A stretch of DNA of 64,000 nucleotides from Talinum fruticosum (taxonomy: Eukaryota > Streptophyta > Magnoliopsida > Caryophyllales > Talinaceae), in NCBI GenBank assembly GCA_021018815.1, contig JAITYX010000007.1, forward strand, positions 558,001 through 622,000, written 5' to 3'. Shown here piece after piece: positions 22,431 to 37,700 of the stretch. The position numbers were made by a program, and so were the translations under genes. Positions within the stretch are counted from its first letter, which is position 1. Each line of letters starts with the position of its first letter. A model generated the notes under the pieces. The model saw nothing but the letters and a program-made list of their open reading frames with translations. It was not told the origin of the DNA and made no database searches.

Positions 22431-23970
22431 GGATGTGTTCATTTTGTATGTTAATTTGGGTCGGCCCACATATTTTGTTTTCTAGAGTGGGATTGTTGTT
22501 TTGTGGTGTTTTGGGCTTAGTAATGAGTTAGTTTGTGGGGTTGGTTCCTCCAAAAGAAGAAAACTATGTGTACGTGTTCCATGACGAGAAGGCTCAGTTT
22601 GCTTGTGTAATCTAACAAAGATCACGAAGGACAATTGTCCATGCTTCCTTGTACTTTTCCTCTATTTGTGTACTTTTTTCAGTGTGGCGTATTAAGCAAT
22701 TAAGGGAAGATGAATTTGTGGTTTTCGTCGTGTGGGAAAATTATTGGAGTTTCTTTTACATTCTGGTGAGTGCTCTCTATGTTTTTTCATTCAGTTTTCC
22801 TTGCTTGATTGCTTTAGATTGTATGTATATTACTTTATTATTTATCTCAAATAACACACTCTTTGCTTATTTTTCTTCTTGTTTTACGTTATATGTTGCA
22901 TCTTTATTTGGTTTATAGTTTTATAAATGGACTTTAATGGTTTCTAAGTATACTCGGTGTTTTGGTCTTTTATGTGAGGTGTGTAGATTGTTTTTGTTAG
23001 TTGTGAACTTAGTTTGGTTTGATTGTCGCCTTCAGTGTTGTTTTTTGGTTGAATGTTGATATCAGCTTTAATTTTTATTTATAGGTATTATTTTTGCCTC
23101 TCCGGAAAGGAAAAGTGGTGTATATGTCTGGAGGAAATTGTTGTTTATGATGTTTGCTATATTATTATTCGAATGTTTATTGTTGTTGGTTTTTGTGTCT
23201 TTGGAAATTGGATGTTTAGAGGTGTTGATTTTTCTATGTTGTTAAGATTAGAGATGTTATTCTTTGTTTTATGTACATGTTTGGGTTCATATGTTTGATT
23301 ATTAAAATTCTATATCGGTGTTCTTTGGTTATTTATGTGTATTGGTTTATAGATTGGGTATTAATTGTTCTTTTTTTTTTAAAAAAAAGTACTAATCTTC
23401 TACCATTCTCATCGCTATTGAACAAGGTTGAGATTTTATATGCAATTTGTATTGTCTTAATGTGGTATATTATTAGCTATATTTTCTTGGAACTGTGGAG
23501 AATTTTAAATAGTTTGACTAATATTGTTTTCTTTCCTCTCGGTTTAATATGTTTTTGGAGTGTTGTATGTGATGTATCTTGTCAAGGTCCTGTGTTTATG
23601 AGGCAAACTATTGAATCAAATGGGAAATTTAAGTTCATATATATTGATATTCTGTGTTGGTTTATTTGTATGTGTTGTATGCAATGTAATGTCTTTTTTG
23701 TTTATGAAAAAAAAGGTCAACAAGTTCAGCAGTCTTATTATGCCCCCTCCCCAAATTAGGACATCAAGGATTTGAATAAGGAATCAAAATAGTATTCGAG
23801 TAGAAGTTAAAATGATCGAAAAATCACAACCTTAAGTTTCGCCAAACAAGAAGAAGTATCAAACGATTTGAATGAAAGATGAACAAGTATATTTTATGTA
23901 CATTTATGTTTGTTTGGAATTTTCCACAAGTATACTAATCTTATAAGATATTGTTTTAGTTTTTACATAG
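22430..23970 (+). other. T-rich stretch, probably 5' region of the Helitron
   Basis: T-rich on plus, with long but compositionally odd open frames (for example 23271-23759) that look like hydrophobic readings of T-rich DNA. I recognise no domain. Because the RPA-like coding remnant starts right after (exon acceptor TTTTTACATAG at 23970), this may be leader and intron of the Helitron. The 5' TC terminus of the Helitron was not found. Confidence 0.35.
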
Positions 23971-24276
23971 GGTGATGAAATGGGAGTTATGCTTTGCAAT
24001 GAGAATATAGAACTTTATGAAAAGGCTATTGAGTATCAAAGGGATTATAAAATCTCGAATGCAATAATTAAACCTTTCAAGAGAGCATGAGGAGGAGGAA
24101 CAATAAGTATGAGATGGAGTTTGACTGTCGTACAATTATTATGCGTATGCTTTTTAAGACATTAGAAGATATGAATCTTTCCAACTATTGTGAAATGGCT
24201 ACTGTGCCGAGGGTGGTTCTTTCAAATGACCGTTACAATAATATTCCACTTTTTGTGTTTGCTTCTATTGTAGTAT

Positions 24277-27212
<2,936 letters not shown>

Positions 27213-29789
27213 AGTACGTATTATGATAATATCTAGACTTGTTATTTGAATATTGATATGTTCTTATTTATATATGTTAGATGTTAATATTTATACGTTT
27301 TGCTTTGTTCACGTTTGTCGTTTAGGTTTGCTTTTTTTAGATAAGTGATGTTATTAATGGATGAAGTACCTCTTGCATATGAATAATGCTTTGTTATTAG
27401 TTATTTAGTGTTGTGAGATATTGTTTACTTAGTGTAGATCTTGTCAATGTGGTGCTTTGTGTTAGAGAGGTGCACTGGAAGCAATACTATGATGCTAACA
27501 CTAGTGCTAATGTGAGGTTTTTGTTAGAGAGATAGTGCTTGTTGATCAAAGGTGTGCTTGTTTCTAATTGTTGGTGTTGCAATGATGTGTTTTATTAATT
27601 ACTTTGCTATAATGTTTTTTGGGTTGTTTTGTTTGCTTGGGTTAATGTGCTGTTATAGGGGTAACGATATAATATTTATCTCCACTTGAAATGATTTGGC
27701 TACGGATGTTTGTCAAAAAATGTACGACAAAATTGATTCAATATTGGTGATTGCAATTACAACACTTAAACCTTCATCAAACAAATGTATACCTAATTAA
27801 TATAATTGAGATTATTAGATTAATTCATTGCTTGTTTAGATTATGGTATATGTTGGTCAGTATGATGTTACTTTTTGTATATAAAGTTATGCTTATTTAT
27901 TATCAGAGTTCTCATTACATGCATCTATGTCGATGAATGTAATATTAGACCCTAAAGGTGATAAAGCAAAAGCTATCATGAAATGGTAGTCGCTGATCTT
28001 ATTTGGTTATTCATTTTTCGTGTTATTGTGTAATCGGTTATTGTTGTTTTAAATGCCTTTGTTTTTTAGGTGAGTTAACCATGCTAGTACTTTGGTTTCT
28101 TTTTGTGAAACTGTAACAGAAGCTCGTTTAGTTCCAATTCAAATAAAGACAAAGTATTGGAATTGTAATCCAAAAAGGTTGTTATGTGTCGAAGTTGATC
28201 TTTTATTTTTTGCTTTATCTATAACTTGTTGGTGATTTTCTGGTAGTTGTATTGTTCATTTGAATAGGTTGATATAAAACTGTACCATAAGAATGTTATC
28301 GTGTCCGTGGCGGGAGAACCGACGTCCACAACAGTATGGTGTATCTTTATATTGGGTGTGATAGATGTGATAAAAAGACAAATGTAGAAAGAGGAGCTCC
28401 TAGTGTCGAAAAGCAACTTGCGGGAATCAAAATTGTGTGGTTATCCCAAGGTTAGTTGTTTCAATAATTAGATCAAAGAAGTAGTCTATTAGGATAATAA
28501 CCGAGCCACATAATGAGAGAGCTTCAATTAACATAGTGTTTCTGGTTTGCACATTGAAATTTGTCGAGGATGAGATTTACTTTTAATCTTGTCGACAAAA
28601 TTGGTTCCATGAAGTTTAATGCTCTTTTCTGAGGATGCTATGAAGATTTTAGGTGTTGAGCCGTAGATTTTATATGATATGTCTACTGAGGTACGATTTT
28701 TACTCTTATTATTTTTTAAAATGTTTTTTTAGTTGATGCTATTTAATCTTTGTTGGTACTTATTGGTGTTAATCTTTGTAGGATTGCAATAGGTACATTA
28801 GCGAGGTTGGAAATCATCTGCCAAAGAAGATTATTCATGTTGATGTCTGTCGGATATGTAATTTGCTCTTAATAAAATTTTAAAGTGAACGTTAAAAGGA
28901 GTTTCTATTGAGGAACTTAATCAAGAAAGTTAGAAGGTGGCTTCATTATATTTGGTGCAAGTTTGAATGATTATAAACTGCAATCAACTTATTTTAATAA
29001 GGATTTTTCATTGAACTGAAGTTATGTTGTTATATATTAAGTTAATTACTATGTAGTTTGTAAGATTCACCATGAAATTATGTGTTATTTTCTTCTGACA
29101 TTTTAGAGATGGCTATAAGTGAACATCTTTTATGAATAATGATAGTGACTATTGTAATAGGACAGTGGCTACTACAATGGAAACTGAAGCTTATCTGTTC
29201 AGATTGTTATATTAGTTGCAAATATAAGGAATAATTGTCCTCATTTTACCTGTAATTTTACGTATTAGTTAATCGGCCATGTTTTAATATATCAAATAGC
29301 TTATGAATAGAAGTTATAACAATTTACTGTTAGTTGCGATGTAGGAGAAAACATATTTATTCTACGAAGATATAGGCCACACAAAAATCATGGACATAGT
29401 ATTAGTTTTGTAAATACTACATCAAAGTATTAAATTTAGTAAGAAAGAGTGTATTTTAGTTAGTTATCTATAGTAGCATATATGAAGAAACTAATCATTT
29501 AAATCGAAGGAGGTTTATATTTCCAGATTTGGCATAAAGGGTGATTTCACATTGCAGCTATTATTTGGATTTAATAATTACACATCTAAGAGATCTATTT
29601 TTTTACTGCTATAAGTCAGTGAAAGAAATGTACTTTTATTTTTCAGTTAAATTCACATATAGGTACAATCAGTGAAAGAAAATAGTCAGTGATACTAATG
29701 TTACTCTAAAATTAGCTAGATAGTATAAAACGTAAGTTAATTGATACAAATTTTTTATGTTATATAATTGAGTACAAAAAGTAATATTT

Positions 29790-30375
29790 AGACCTGGCAA
29801 AACCGACTCGAACCGAACGGGTCAATCCGAACGACCCGAAACCCAAACCGAACCGACATCCAAAACAGTTGAACCGATTTTGACCCGAAAACCGAAATGA
29901 ACCGACCCGAACTGAACCGACCCGAAATGACCCGAACCGAAACTGACCCGAATGCAAAATGACCCGAACCGAAACCGAACCGAACCCAAAATGACCCGAA
30001 CCGAATCAGATCCGAATCGATTTAACCCCAATAAAAGTGACCCAACCCACATTTTTTTGTTGGGTCTCTCGGGATGTACTTTAGTGCCTATAGTGGTACA
30101 ATTTTGAATCGATTTTGACCCAAAAAGTGACCCGATTACGACTAGATCCGAAATTAACCCGAATCGAACCCGAACGAGATTGACCCGAAGTTGAACCGAA
30201 CCGAAGTTGACCCGAACCGAAACCGAACGAACCCGAACGAGATCGACCCGAAGTTTACCCGAACCGAAGTTGACCCGAACCCGAACGCGAACCGAACCCG
30301 AACAAGATTGACCCGGAGTTAACCCGAACCGAACTAACCCGAACCGAACCCGAACCGAATGACCCGATTGCCAGG
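29790..30375. repeat. Degenerate minisatellite of CCCGAACCGAA units
   Basis: About 590 bases made of variants of ACCCGAACCGAA, GACCCGAAATGA and ACCCGAAGTTG. One gap (about 30040-30110) holds a short non-repetitive piece. On minus, all frames can read through as Gly-Ser-Phe-Arg/Val-Arg peptides, a by-product of the repeat and not a gene. Sharp edges, with ordinary AT-rich sequence on both sides. Confidence 0.9.
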
Positions 30376-31389
30376 TATAGTAATATTACAGTCAAGCTGT
30401 ATAGAGGAAACGTGATCTATTGACATTGTATATGGATACACTCTTTAACTTTTCTTTTTGTGCAGTTTAATAAATATGGCTATATCTAATTTATAAAAGA
30501 GTTTTAACTTTATAGCTTGACAATTTGTTGGAGAAGAAAGGTACACAGTATATTTAATGTTTATTTGTACTTTGTGTGTTAAAATGTGACATGGAAATAT
30601 ATTTTTCGTACTTTCAAAATGATTGTTGCTAGCTTCTTTCTTGCACATGTCAATTTCTATATGAAGGTTAGTGTGATCTCCATTTGTAGCTGAGCTTGTG
30701 AAGGAGATGAGGTTAGCATCTATTATGTGTATTTGGACTTTTTATTTGCGATATTTTGTCTGCAAAAGTAAGTGATGTGTAAACTATAATATTTACTTGC
30801 ATATGGTTTAAAAGGTAGATAAAATAGAATTGTAGTTGTTGTCTAATAAAATAATTGTTTGATAAAACAGTGGTTTGCTAGCTTGCTGCTTGCTATTGTT
30901 TTCAATAAAGTAGTTGTTCTCAAGTTTGTTGCTTCCTATTCTCTATACATATTTGGATTGAGTTTTACTTGAGAATTTTAACCATGATATTAAATTATAA
31001 TTGGACAAAGTTTTTAAGTTTAAAACTCAATCATTGTGGTCTTTTGTATCTCTTTTTTCATTGAAAATATTGCTTAACCATAATTAATTCATTCCATATA
31101 TATCTGTTAATGTGTTCCTCTATAGCAACATTTCAGTGTGTTAGTATTCTCATAAGATTACAGTTGATGGTCATTAGTTTCATGACAACATTCATGACAA
31201 TGTTGGCTAACTATAGATTGGAATTGTAGGATATTTTAAGAATTAAGTGTTAGGATATTTAACAGTAATTTAAATACTTATTGGATGACATTAATAAAGA
31301 AACAATTGAAAACCAAAAAATCCAAGAAGAAGACTAACTTTAGTAATAGAATTTCAATTTATGGAAAACATATGTATACTAATTATTAG

Positions 31390-31432
<43 letters not shown>
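31390..31432. repeat. (TA)n microsatellite
   Basis: About 42 bases of TA dinucleotide in the Helitron inter-ORF region. Confidence 0.95.
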
Positions 31433-31434
<2 letters not shown>

Positions 31435-33896
31435 AAATTTTATATAATGAAAAAAATACGACTCATTTAATATATGTAGTGATGTCTAATTAACTAAGTA
31501 CTTTTTCTTATATTGCCGCAAAATTATGATAGAAAAGATCTTGAAAGAACACGATGAGTTTAGAAAGTACTTCTAGAACAAAAGACTATAAGAAGCGGTT
31601 AAGAAATCTTCCTATATCCATAAACAACTTGCCTTCACTTAGTGATACACATGCTAGACCTTTATGAAGCAGGCAACGATGTTTCATAACAAATGTTGCA
31701 CTCCAGTTGCTAGAGATTGAAGATGTTAATCTTAGTGTTCAAACTAATATTGATGAATTCATGAGAAATAAAAGGGGAGCAAGAATCAAACAATAACACT
31801 ACACCAAAGAATACATGAGTGAGGATCCAAACATTTATTTATTAATGTATGTTATTAGATGGTCAAATTGTGGCGTTGATTTCATAAATTTCTATGTTTC
31901 TAGCACTAATTTGTTTTTTATTAAATAAATAATATATAGATGTGATGTTTACCAATAAAAGATTAAATAAATAATATTTAGATGTGATGTTTATCAATAA
32001 AAGTGTTCAAACACATTGCAAGAAAAACATATTACAAGAACCTAACATATTACAGAGCAGTCATATATAGCCTGAAATAAGCAAAGCTCTGGTTCATTTC
32101 ATACAATACATTAAATATGATTTTTGTAGGAGACAGGAAAAAGTTTTCATTATATTATGAACTGTAATAGTCTAGGTCTTTGTTATTAAGTTCAGCTAGA
32201 GTTTTTCATAATCAACGATTAGTCAAAATATTTATTTTGGAAGGTTTTTTGTGATGGTTATAAGTTCTAAAACATCTTTAAAATCATTGCAGAAGATGTC
32301 ACTAAGAAGCGCAAGAGAAGAAATGTATCAGGGACAAGTAGGTTATGTATTCCTTTTTGCTACCATAATCTTTTCATTATCATAATTTGCTATAAATTGA
32401 ATAATATCTACTTATACAAGGAAATCGTGTTGCATTTGGAATACTTAATATACTTGAAGAAGCTGCGTAATTGGAGAAGCGAAAACCATGTTGTCATTGT
32501 GGTGTTATATGGTTTCAATATGATTCAGAGGGAATATGTTGTCGGCAAGGAAAAGTCAGAATACCGTCGAATAAAATAGTTGATAAGTTGCATATTTTAT
32601 TAACTTCTAAATTTGATGATGTTCTGCATTTCTAATGTTTTATAAGAATGTACAATAATTTATTTGCATTCAGTTCAATGGTGAGAAATTTGACAAAGAA
32701 CTATACAACGGATTGTATATCTTTAGATTTCAAGATCAAATATATCATTATGTGCCTAATCTCGGTCCTGTTGATAGAGAACTTTCAAAATATCTGCAGA
32801 TTTACTTCTATGATCCTCAAAATAAGGTTGAGAATCGAGCAGGTTTTTATAATGAGTTAAGACCAGAAGTTGTTACAAGTTGTTGAGAAAAATCTATATG
32901 CACAATTTTTCATGTCTTTGAGGGAATTTGTGATTGATGAGTCAAAAAAATAAGGATTAATAAAGATTCAGTTCTTGATCAAAGAACTTATGATATTCAT
33001 ACTTCTGATGAAGTAGCTGGAATATTGTTGAAACCAAATGAAGCAACAGAAAATCATAGACCACATATTATTGTTTATGGAAAATCAAGCAAAAAAATCA
33101 GATTAAACAGTATTATGGATGTTATGATACCTTGCAATATCTGATCATTTATCCACTTGGAGATTGTGGCTAATATCCTCAATCGTAGAAAGTGTTAAAG
33201 AATAGTTGGTTAGTGCCTTGATTGCAAGATCCAAAACAACTTTCAAGTGATATGCAGACAGAACAAAGTACAACATATAAGAGTTCAACAGGTATGCTAA
33301 TGTCTTTAAAAATTGTAATATAAATATGAAAAAATGAACCAAGTGTTTGTTATAATCAAAATTGCATTGGTTAAGAAAAAGATGCAGTTATTTTTATTTA
33401 TATAACTTTAAGAAAGGAATATTTTATATTAGGTGTTTGTCTTATTGATATGTGCCTTTTTTTTAGAGTTAGTTTACTTTATTATGCATAACCCTTCTTC
33501 AGTTCAAAATCTGAGGGGAGAAGATTATCATGTAGATAATATTATGTATACAGAATACAGTTTCAACCAAATGATTATACTTGCTGAAAATGGGACACCT
33601 TTTTTTGTAGTATGTAATTGATATGTATGTTAATACTGAAAACATAAGGCTTGACTTTTTCAGGAGAAATTAGAAACAACCAAAGCTGAGCTATACCAAG
33701 GTATTTTAGACAACGTATTACGTGGTGAAACTTCAGGTGAAAATGTAGGTCATCCTCTGATTTTTCCTCCTTTATATGTCGAAGGATTGCGACATATGAA
33801 AAAAGATTTCTCAATGCTCTCATTGTGTAAAGATATGACAAGCCTGATATGTTTGTCACTATGACATGTAATCCTAAATGGCCTGAGATTCAAGAT

Positions 33897-35331
33897 TGAA
33901 GGTTTGCTCTTGGAGAGATTAAGTCACCCTAGAGGGGGTGAACAGTGGTGATGAAATATTTTTAGAAATTACAAACTGTTTTGCACAAAACAGATTTACA
34001 AAATAATCATGAGTCTAGAATGAACTCGAAACAAGACAAACATAGAAATATGTGGAAACCCTTCAGGACAGAAAACCATGGACAGATGCTAATCCAAGCA
34101 CCAAGTCAAATTCACTATTTTGAATCCACAAAATACAAGGACTTATTCTTTGCGGAATTGCTACCTTATATAATTCAAGTTTTCCTAGACTCAAAAATTT
34201 CCTTATCCGATCTATTATTTCCTAATTGAGATAACCTTTACGAGTTAGGGACGACCGAGATGAGTTAATCCTTACAGCTCAGTCGAGGGACTTAGCAAAT
34301 AATAGAAAGAGTAGAAGTGATTACAAGACTTTCCTTTTACAACTTAGAAAGTAAGAATCATAGAATTGGAGTTATAAGTCGAAGATTGGGTAAGTATGCA
34401 TTAAGTAAGTGTTTTACAATGTGTTAAGCAATCTTCAAGTCTTGTAGAGTGGTTTCTATTTATACACAACAGGGCGGATTATTAGCCATTGAGACTTGTT
34501 ATGGACTGGCGAACTTCAATAGCTGTTGTAACGGCTAGTCCGAGTCACTCGAAAAGGATCCGTTGTAATATGAACGTTGTGAGGTGGTCCTTGGCTCAAA
34601 AAGTGGTCCATCTCTCTGGTTGTGACTGAATTCGGGGTGGAAACAACCGTTGGATTCAAAGTTAAAGTTTACTTGGATTTGGAAACAAACAACCTTGGCA
34701 TGGTATCCGAGCCATGTCTAAAAATGGCCGATTTTTGTCTACTCGGTGTTTAACGGCTAGAAACCGGTTGCTTTTACTTTTTCAAAAATATATTAGGCTA
34801 CTTTAATCAACGTACAAAAGCAAATTAAAGTGGTACTCAAAGTATAAAAATACTTTGGTCCAAAATTAGGCAAAGATAATAATTAATTCAAAGTAATTAA
34901 GCACTTAATTATCTTCGAGTCTAAAAGAATGGAATTTTCTGAGTCTAAAATTCATTACATTCAAATTCCATCTTGAGTCAATCCTTAAAATGATCAAGTT
35001 AATAAGAATAAAGACTTAGAATATATAAACTTGAACAAGTAAATAATTTCATTAAATAGCTCACTTAGAAAGTAGAATTAACGGTGTAATTCATCTTCGG
35101 TTAGACCACCAAATCAGTACTCAAAATATAAAGTGTTTGTGAAATTATTTACTCATGCCATTGTTCCGAGATATTTCGAGTGAGTCGAAACCCGGTTAAG
35201 AGTGTTATGCTTGATAAATGGTTTATGAGTGGGTAAGAAAATAATGAAAACTTAGATATGAGTTTCTTAAAAGCTTAGACTGACTTAGAATCAAAACTAT
35301 AGAGAGATAGAGAGTTATACCCGAGTCTTCA
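33897..35331 (-). mobile_element. Solo LTR, copia type, 1.4 kb (family B), inside the Helitron helicase
   Basis: Flanked by a perfect 5-bp duplication, AAGAT (33892-33896 and 35332-35336). Read on minus it starts TGAAGACTCGGGTATAAC and ends GAGCAAACCTTCA. The same LTR occurs at 53581-54965 beside a copia body in minus orientation, which fixes orientation and class, and at 62665 and 63767. Near the end on minus it holds the CACCCCCTCTAGGGTGACTTA segment common to all copies. It splits the helicase reading frame right after the WPEIQD motif. Confidence 0.92.
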
Positions 35332-35519
35332 AAGATGAATTGGAAATAGGAGATACAATAATAAAAAACTCCGAGGTACCTTAACTTTTAGGCCAACTAT
35401 TTTCCGGACTATAGTTAATAAACACTATTTTAAGGCGCCTTAAATAATTGGGCCAACTATATCCAAGGTCCAAATCGACCCCGAGGTTGAACAGAGTTGT
35501 TGAAAGTCCAAAAATGCTT

Positions 35520-35860
35520 ACGTACATCGCAAAGACCGGTACTACCGTTGCTCGCAAAGAAATCACCGGACCACTCGGTTGGTTCCGCTTGAACCGCACT
35601 TGTCCGGCTGACCCGTCTGCGCCGGCGTTGGTTTTGCCAGCGACATGAAGAATGTTGGGGTAAGGAGAAGCCATGGCTTGGAGCTAAGAGAAAGAGCGAC
35701 AGTTGGAGGAGTAAGGATCGGCATCGGAGGAGAAAAAGCTTGAGACCAAAGTCGAGAGCCGGTGCCGAGCCTAAATCCGGACCCAGTGAAGAGGGACTCC
35801 ACCCCGGTCCGGGGCAGCAGCGTTATCGTCGGCCTCGGCGGCGGCCCGATGGATAATATG
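35520..35860 (-). pseudogene. Exon-like GC-rich gene fragment carried by the MULE, function unknown
   Basis: On minus, CCAAGCCATGGCTTCTCC (start near 35674) opens a frame MASPYPNILHVAGKT ... VRFKRNQPSGPVISLRATVV to about residue 52, where GATGTAC is followed by GTAAGC, a plausible donor near 35522. Composition changes back to AT-rich immediately after the donor, as expected for an exon/intron edge. I do not recognise the protein; no catalytic motif is visible. Another frame is also open across the upstream GC-rich part, so the coding frame is not certain. Probably captured host sequence, or the element's own first exon. Confidence 0.4.
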
Positions 35861-35911
35861 ACGTCATTATCCACTATTTTTGTTTAATTGATTCCATCTG
35901 CAGCAGGATTT

Positions 35912-35912
<1 letters not shown>

Positions 35913-35960
<48 letters not shown>
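35913..35960. repeat. (AG)n microsatellite
   Basis: About 48 bases of AG dinucleotide inside the MULE, downstream (plus sense) of the GC-rich cargo. On minus it reads as a CT-rich leader upstream of the exon-like block. Confidence 0.95.
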
Positions 35961-35964
<4 letters not shown>

Positions 35965-37040
35965 AATAAAAAGATAGAGAGACTGGAAGTTTTATTGGTT
36001 TCTCTCTCTATCCATCTATTGTAGATCCAATAAGGGTAATATGGGGTGTTTAAGTTAAACACTCAAATTTCCTCCTCAAATAGTCAAAAAATTGAACCTC
36101 AAGGTCGAATTTGTACCTTGCATATAGTTGACCCAATTATTTAAGACTCCTTAAAATAATTTTTTGATAACTATGAGTCCAAAAATAGTTGGTTCAAAAG
36201 TGAAGGTATCTTAGAGATTTTTCTTTTGGGAGATAACGAGACAACATACTAGATTTACTAGTAAGAGTTTTTCACTCCGGGGTTGTCCAGTTAACTAAAG
36301 AAATCATGGATAAACATATATTTGGAGAAGTGGTAGCTAAAATACAGGTGATAGAATTTCAAAAGCGAGTTTTACCTTACGTGCATATGTTAGCTGTCCT
36401 CTCTAAGAACTGGAAACTTAAAAATCCTGATCAGTTTGATAAATATGTTTCTATTGAAATTCCGACAATTATAATCAACGTTATGCGGAAACTAATCTTG
36501 CGTACATGATGCATGGTCCTTGGGATAAGGAATTTCCAAATGTGCTTGCATGAGGAAGAAAAATGGTACTTTAGTGTGCATATTTGGTTATCCCAAGCCA
36601 TTTGCGAATGCAACAACAACAAATAAAGATTCAACCCTGCATATCAAAGAAGAAATATAGAAGAACATATCAGGATGCAAGGTGCTATGATGGATAACCG
36701 ATGGGTAACTTCATTTAATCCATATTTATTTGCAACTTTCAACTGTCATATAAATGTTGAAATTTATTCTATAATTAGAGTAGTGAAATACTTATATAAG
36801 TATATTTATAAAGGACATGATCGGATATCTTTCGGGGTTCCTCTAAAGACATGCGGAATCCAAATGATGAGATAGAAAGGTATGGTTCAACAAGGTGGAT
36901 TTCATCTCTTGGAGCAACGTGGTACATTTTGGGTCTTGATTTATATACCATGTATCCTCCTGTTAGTTCTTAACAACTCGCATACACCGAGAATGCATAT
37001 TGTTTATTTTATCCCTCAAGAAAATCGCAGAAATTTGTTG

Positions 37041-37365
37041 ATGACACGAAAAGAGATAAGAGCAACTGTTGGAGTGATTTTAGGGAGTACGGGGTATTTG
37101 TCGAACCATAGAAATGGACTAAATTAAAACTAAGTTGCGAAATGAATTGAAGGCTTAATATGTAAAACTTAAATTGACCTAAACTAACATGAATTGAAAT
37201 TGAACAATGATAGTAAACTAAATTATCCTAAATTATCCAAGTAATAGAAACTAAATCATCAATTCTCATCACAACCCAAATGTATCAATAACAATTCAAC
37301 CAGAAACTGAATTAAGCATTAACAAAAACCAATAGCAAGAATCAAATTTGCAATAAATTACATCC
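37041..37365. other. Unassigned junction between Helitron remnant and gypsy element
   Basis: Helitron coding similarity ends near 37040; gypsy integrase similarity starts near 37367. Between them is AT-rich sequence with GGAGTACGGGGTATTTGTCG at about 37083, weakly similar in layout to the GTAGGGATCGAATCCACGAGG stretch at 50831. I cannot place a Helitron 3' hairpin or CTRR end here. Confidence 0.4.
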
Positions 37366-37366
37366 C

Positions 37367-37700
37367 GGAAGTTGAGTGGGCTAAAGCACGTTATGAGGAA
37401 TTAGTATTATTGGATGAGAGATGCCTCAACGCCTTGCATAATGTCCAAATATACCAAGCTCATAAATCCAGGGCATTCAATAAGAAGGTTAAGCCTCGTA
37501 ATTTGCAAATTGGGGATTTGGTCCTTAGAGAGGTAAGAGTACTAATTCAGGATCCACAAGGAAAATTTAAGCCCGATCGGCGGGGCCCATTCATACTTAA
37601 TCGGATTTTACCCAGTGGAATAGTAAAATTAATTGATTTAGATGGAGAAGAGATTTTTCATTACATCAATCTGGATCAGCTGAAGAAGTACTACGCCTAA
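37367..37700 (+). pseudogene. Ty3/gypsy (Tat-type) integrase C-terminal fragment
   Basis: Open from the break near 37367 to the stop at 37698-37700: VEWAKARYEELVLLDERCLN, then YQAHKSRAFNKKVKPRNLQ, IGDLVLREVRVLIQDPQGKF, RRGPFILNRILPSGIVKLID and the end YINLDQLKKYYA. This is the integrase C-terminus with its SH3-like fold and the LKKYY ending common in Athila/Tat elements. The catalytic core and reverse transcriptase are absent upstream, so the element is 5'-truncated. The antisense ORF and LTR that follow belong to it. Confidence 0.85.

Larger units (their letters stand above)
28861..32420 (+). other. Helitron inter-ORF region, mostly non-coding
   Basis: AT-rich sequence between the RPA-like and helicase remnants. 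It contains the CCCGAACCGAA minisatellite (29790-30375) and a (TA)n tract (31390-31432). Around 31530-31850 fragments in several frames could be upstream Rep/helicase sequence, but I cannot assign a domain. Nothing else recognisable. Confidence 0.45.
35358..36228. mobile_element. Mutator-like (Pack-MULE-like) element with exon-like cargo, inside the Helitron helicase
   Basis: Long imperfect terminal inverted repeats of at least 100 bases: the left end runs CTCCGAGGTACCTTAAC ... TTAAATAATTGGGCCAACTA, and the right end is its inverse (TAGTTGACCCAATTATTTAA ... GTGAAGGTATCTTAGAGA). The flanks GGAGATACA (35349-35357) and GGAGATAAC (36229-36237) fit a 9-bp duplication, the Mutator hallmark. Inside is a GC-rich block (35520-35860), unlike the surroundings, that looks like a first exon on minus with an ATG in good context and a splice donor. 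A 48-bp (AG)n tract sits at 35913-35960. No transposase. Confidence 0.72.
32430..37040 (+). pseudogene. Helitron Rep/helicase remnant (Helitron_like_N), interrupted by a solo LTR and a MULE
   Basis: The order of motifs follows plant Helitron helicases. A Cys-rich start, CHCGVIWFQYDSEGICC (about 32499-32549), precedes DQIYHYVPNLGPVDRELSKYL and YDPQNKVENRAGFYNELRPE (about 32730-32865). Then LDQRTYDIHTSDEVAGI and HIIVYGKSSK (about 32974-33095), AELYQGILDNVLRGETSGEN (about 33685-33744), and FVTMTCNPKWPEIQD (about 33850-33896) up to the solo LTR. After both insertions: FGEVVAKIQVIEFQKR (about 36320-36367), YVHMLAVL, NPDQFDKYV, NRWVTSFNPYLFATFNCH and KYLYKYIYKGHD. This is the N-terminal domain and start of the Rep nuclease region; Pif1-type helicase motifs are missing, so the 3' end is lost. 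Many frameshifts. Confidence 0.85.

Noticed and set aside
23271..23759. 162-residue hydrophobic plus-strand ORF
   Set aside because: A reading of T-rich DNA with no recognised domain; the position suggests Helitron leader or intron.
29760..30052. Minus ORFs rich in Gly, Ser, Phe, Arg over the CCCGAA minisatellite
   Set aside because: Several frames are open because the repeat lacks stops; no domain and no gene context.
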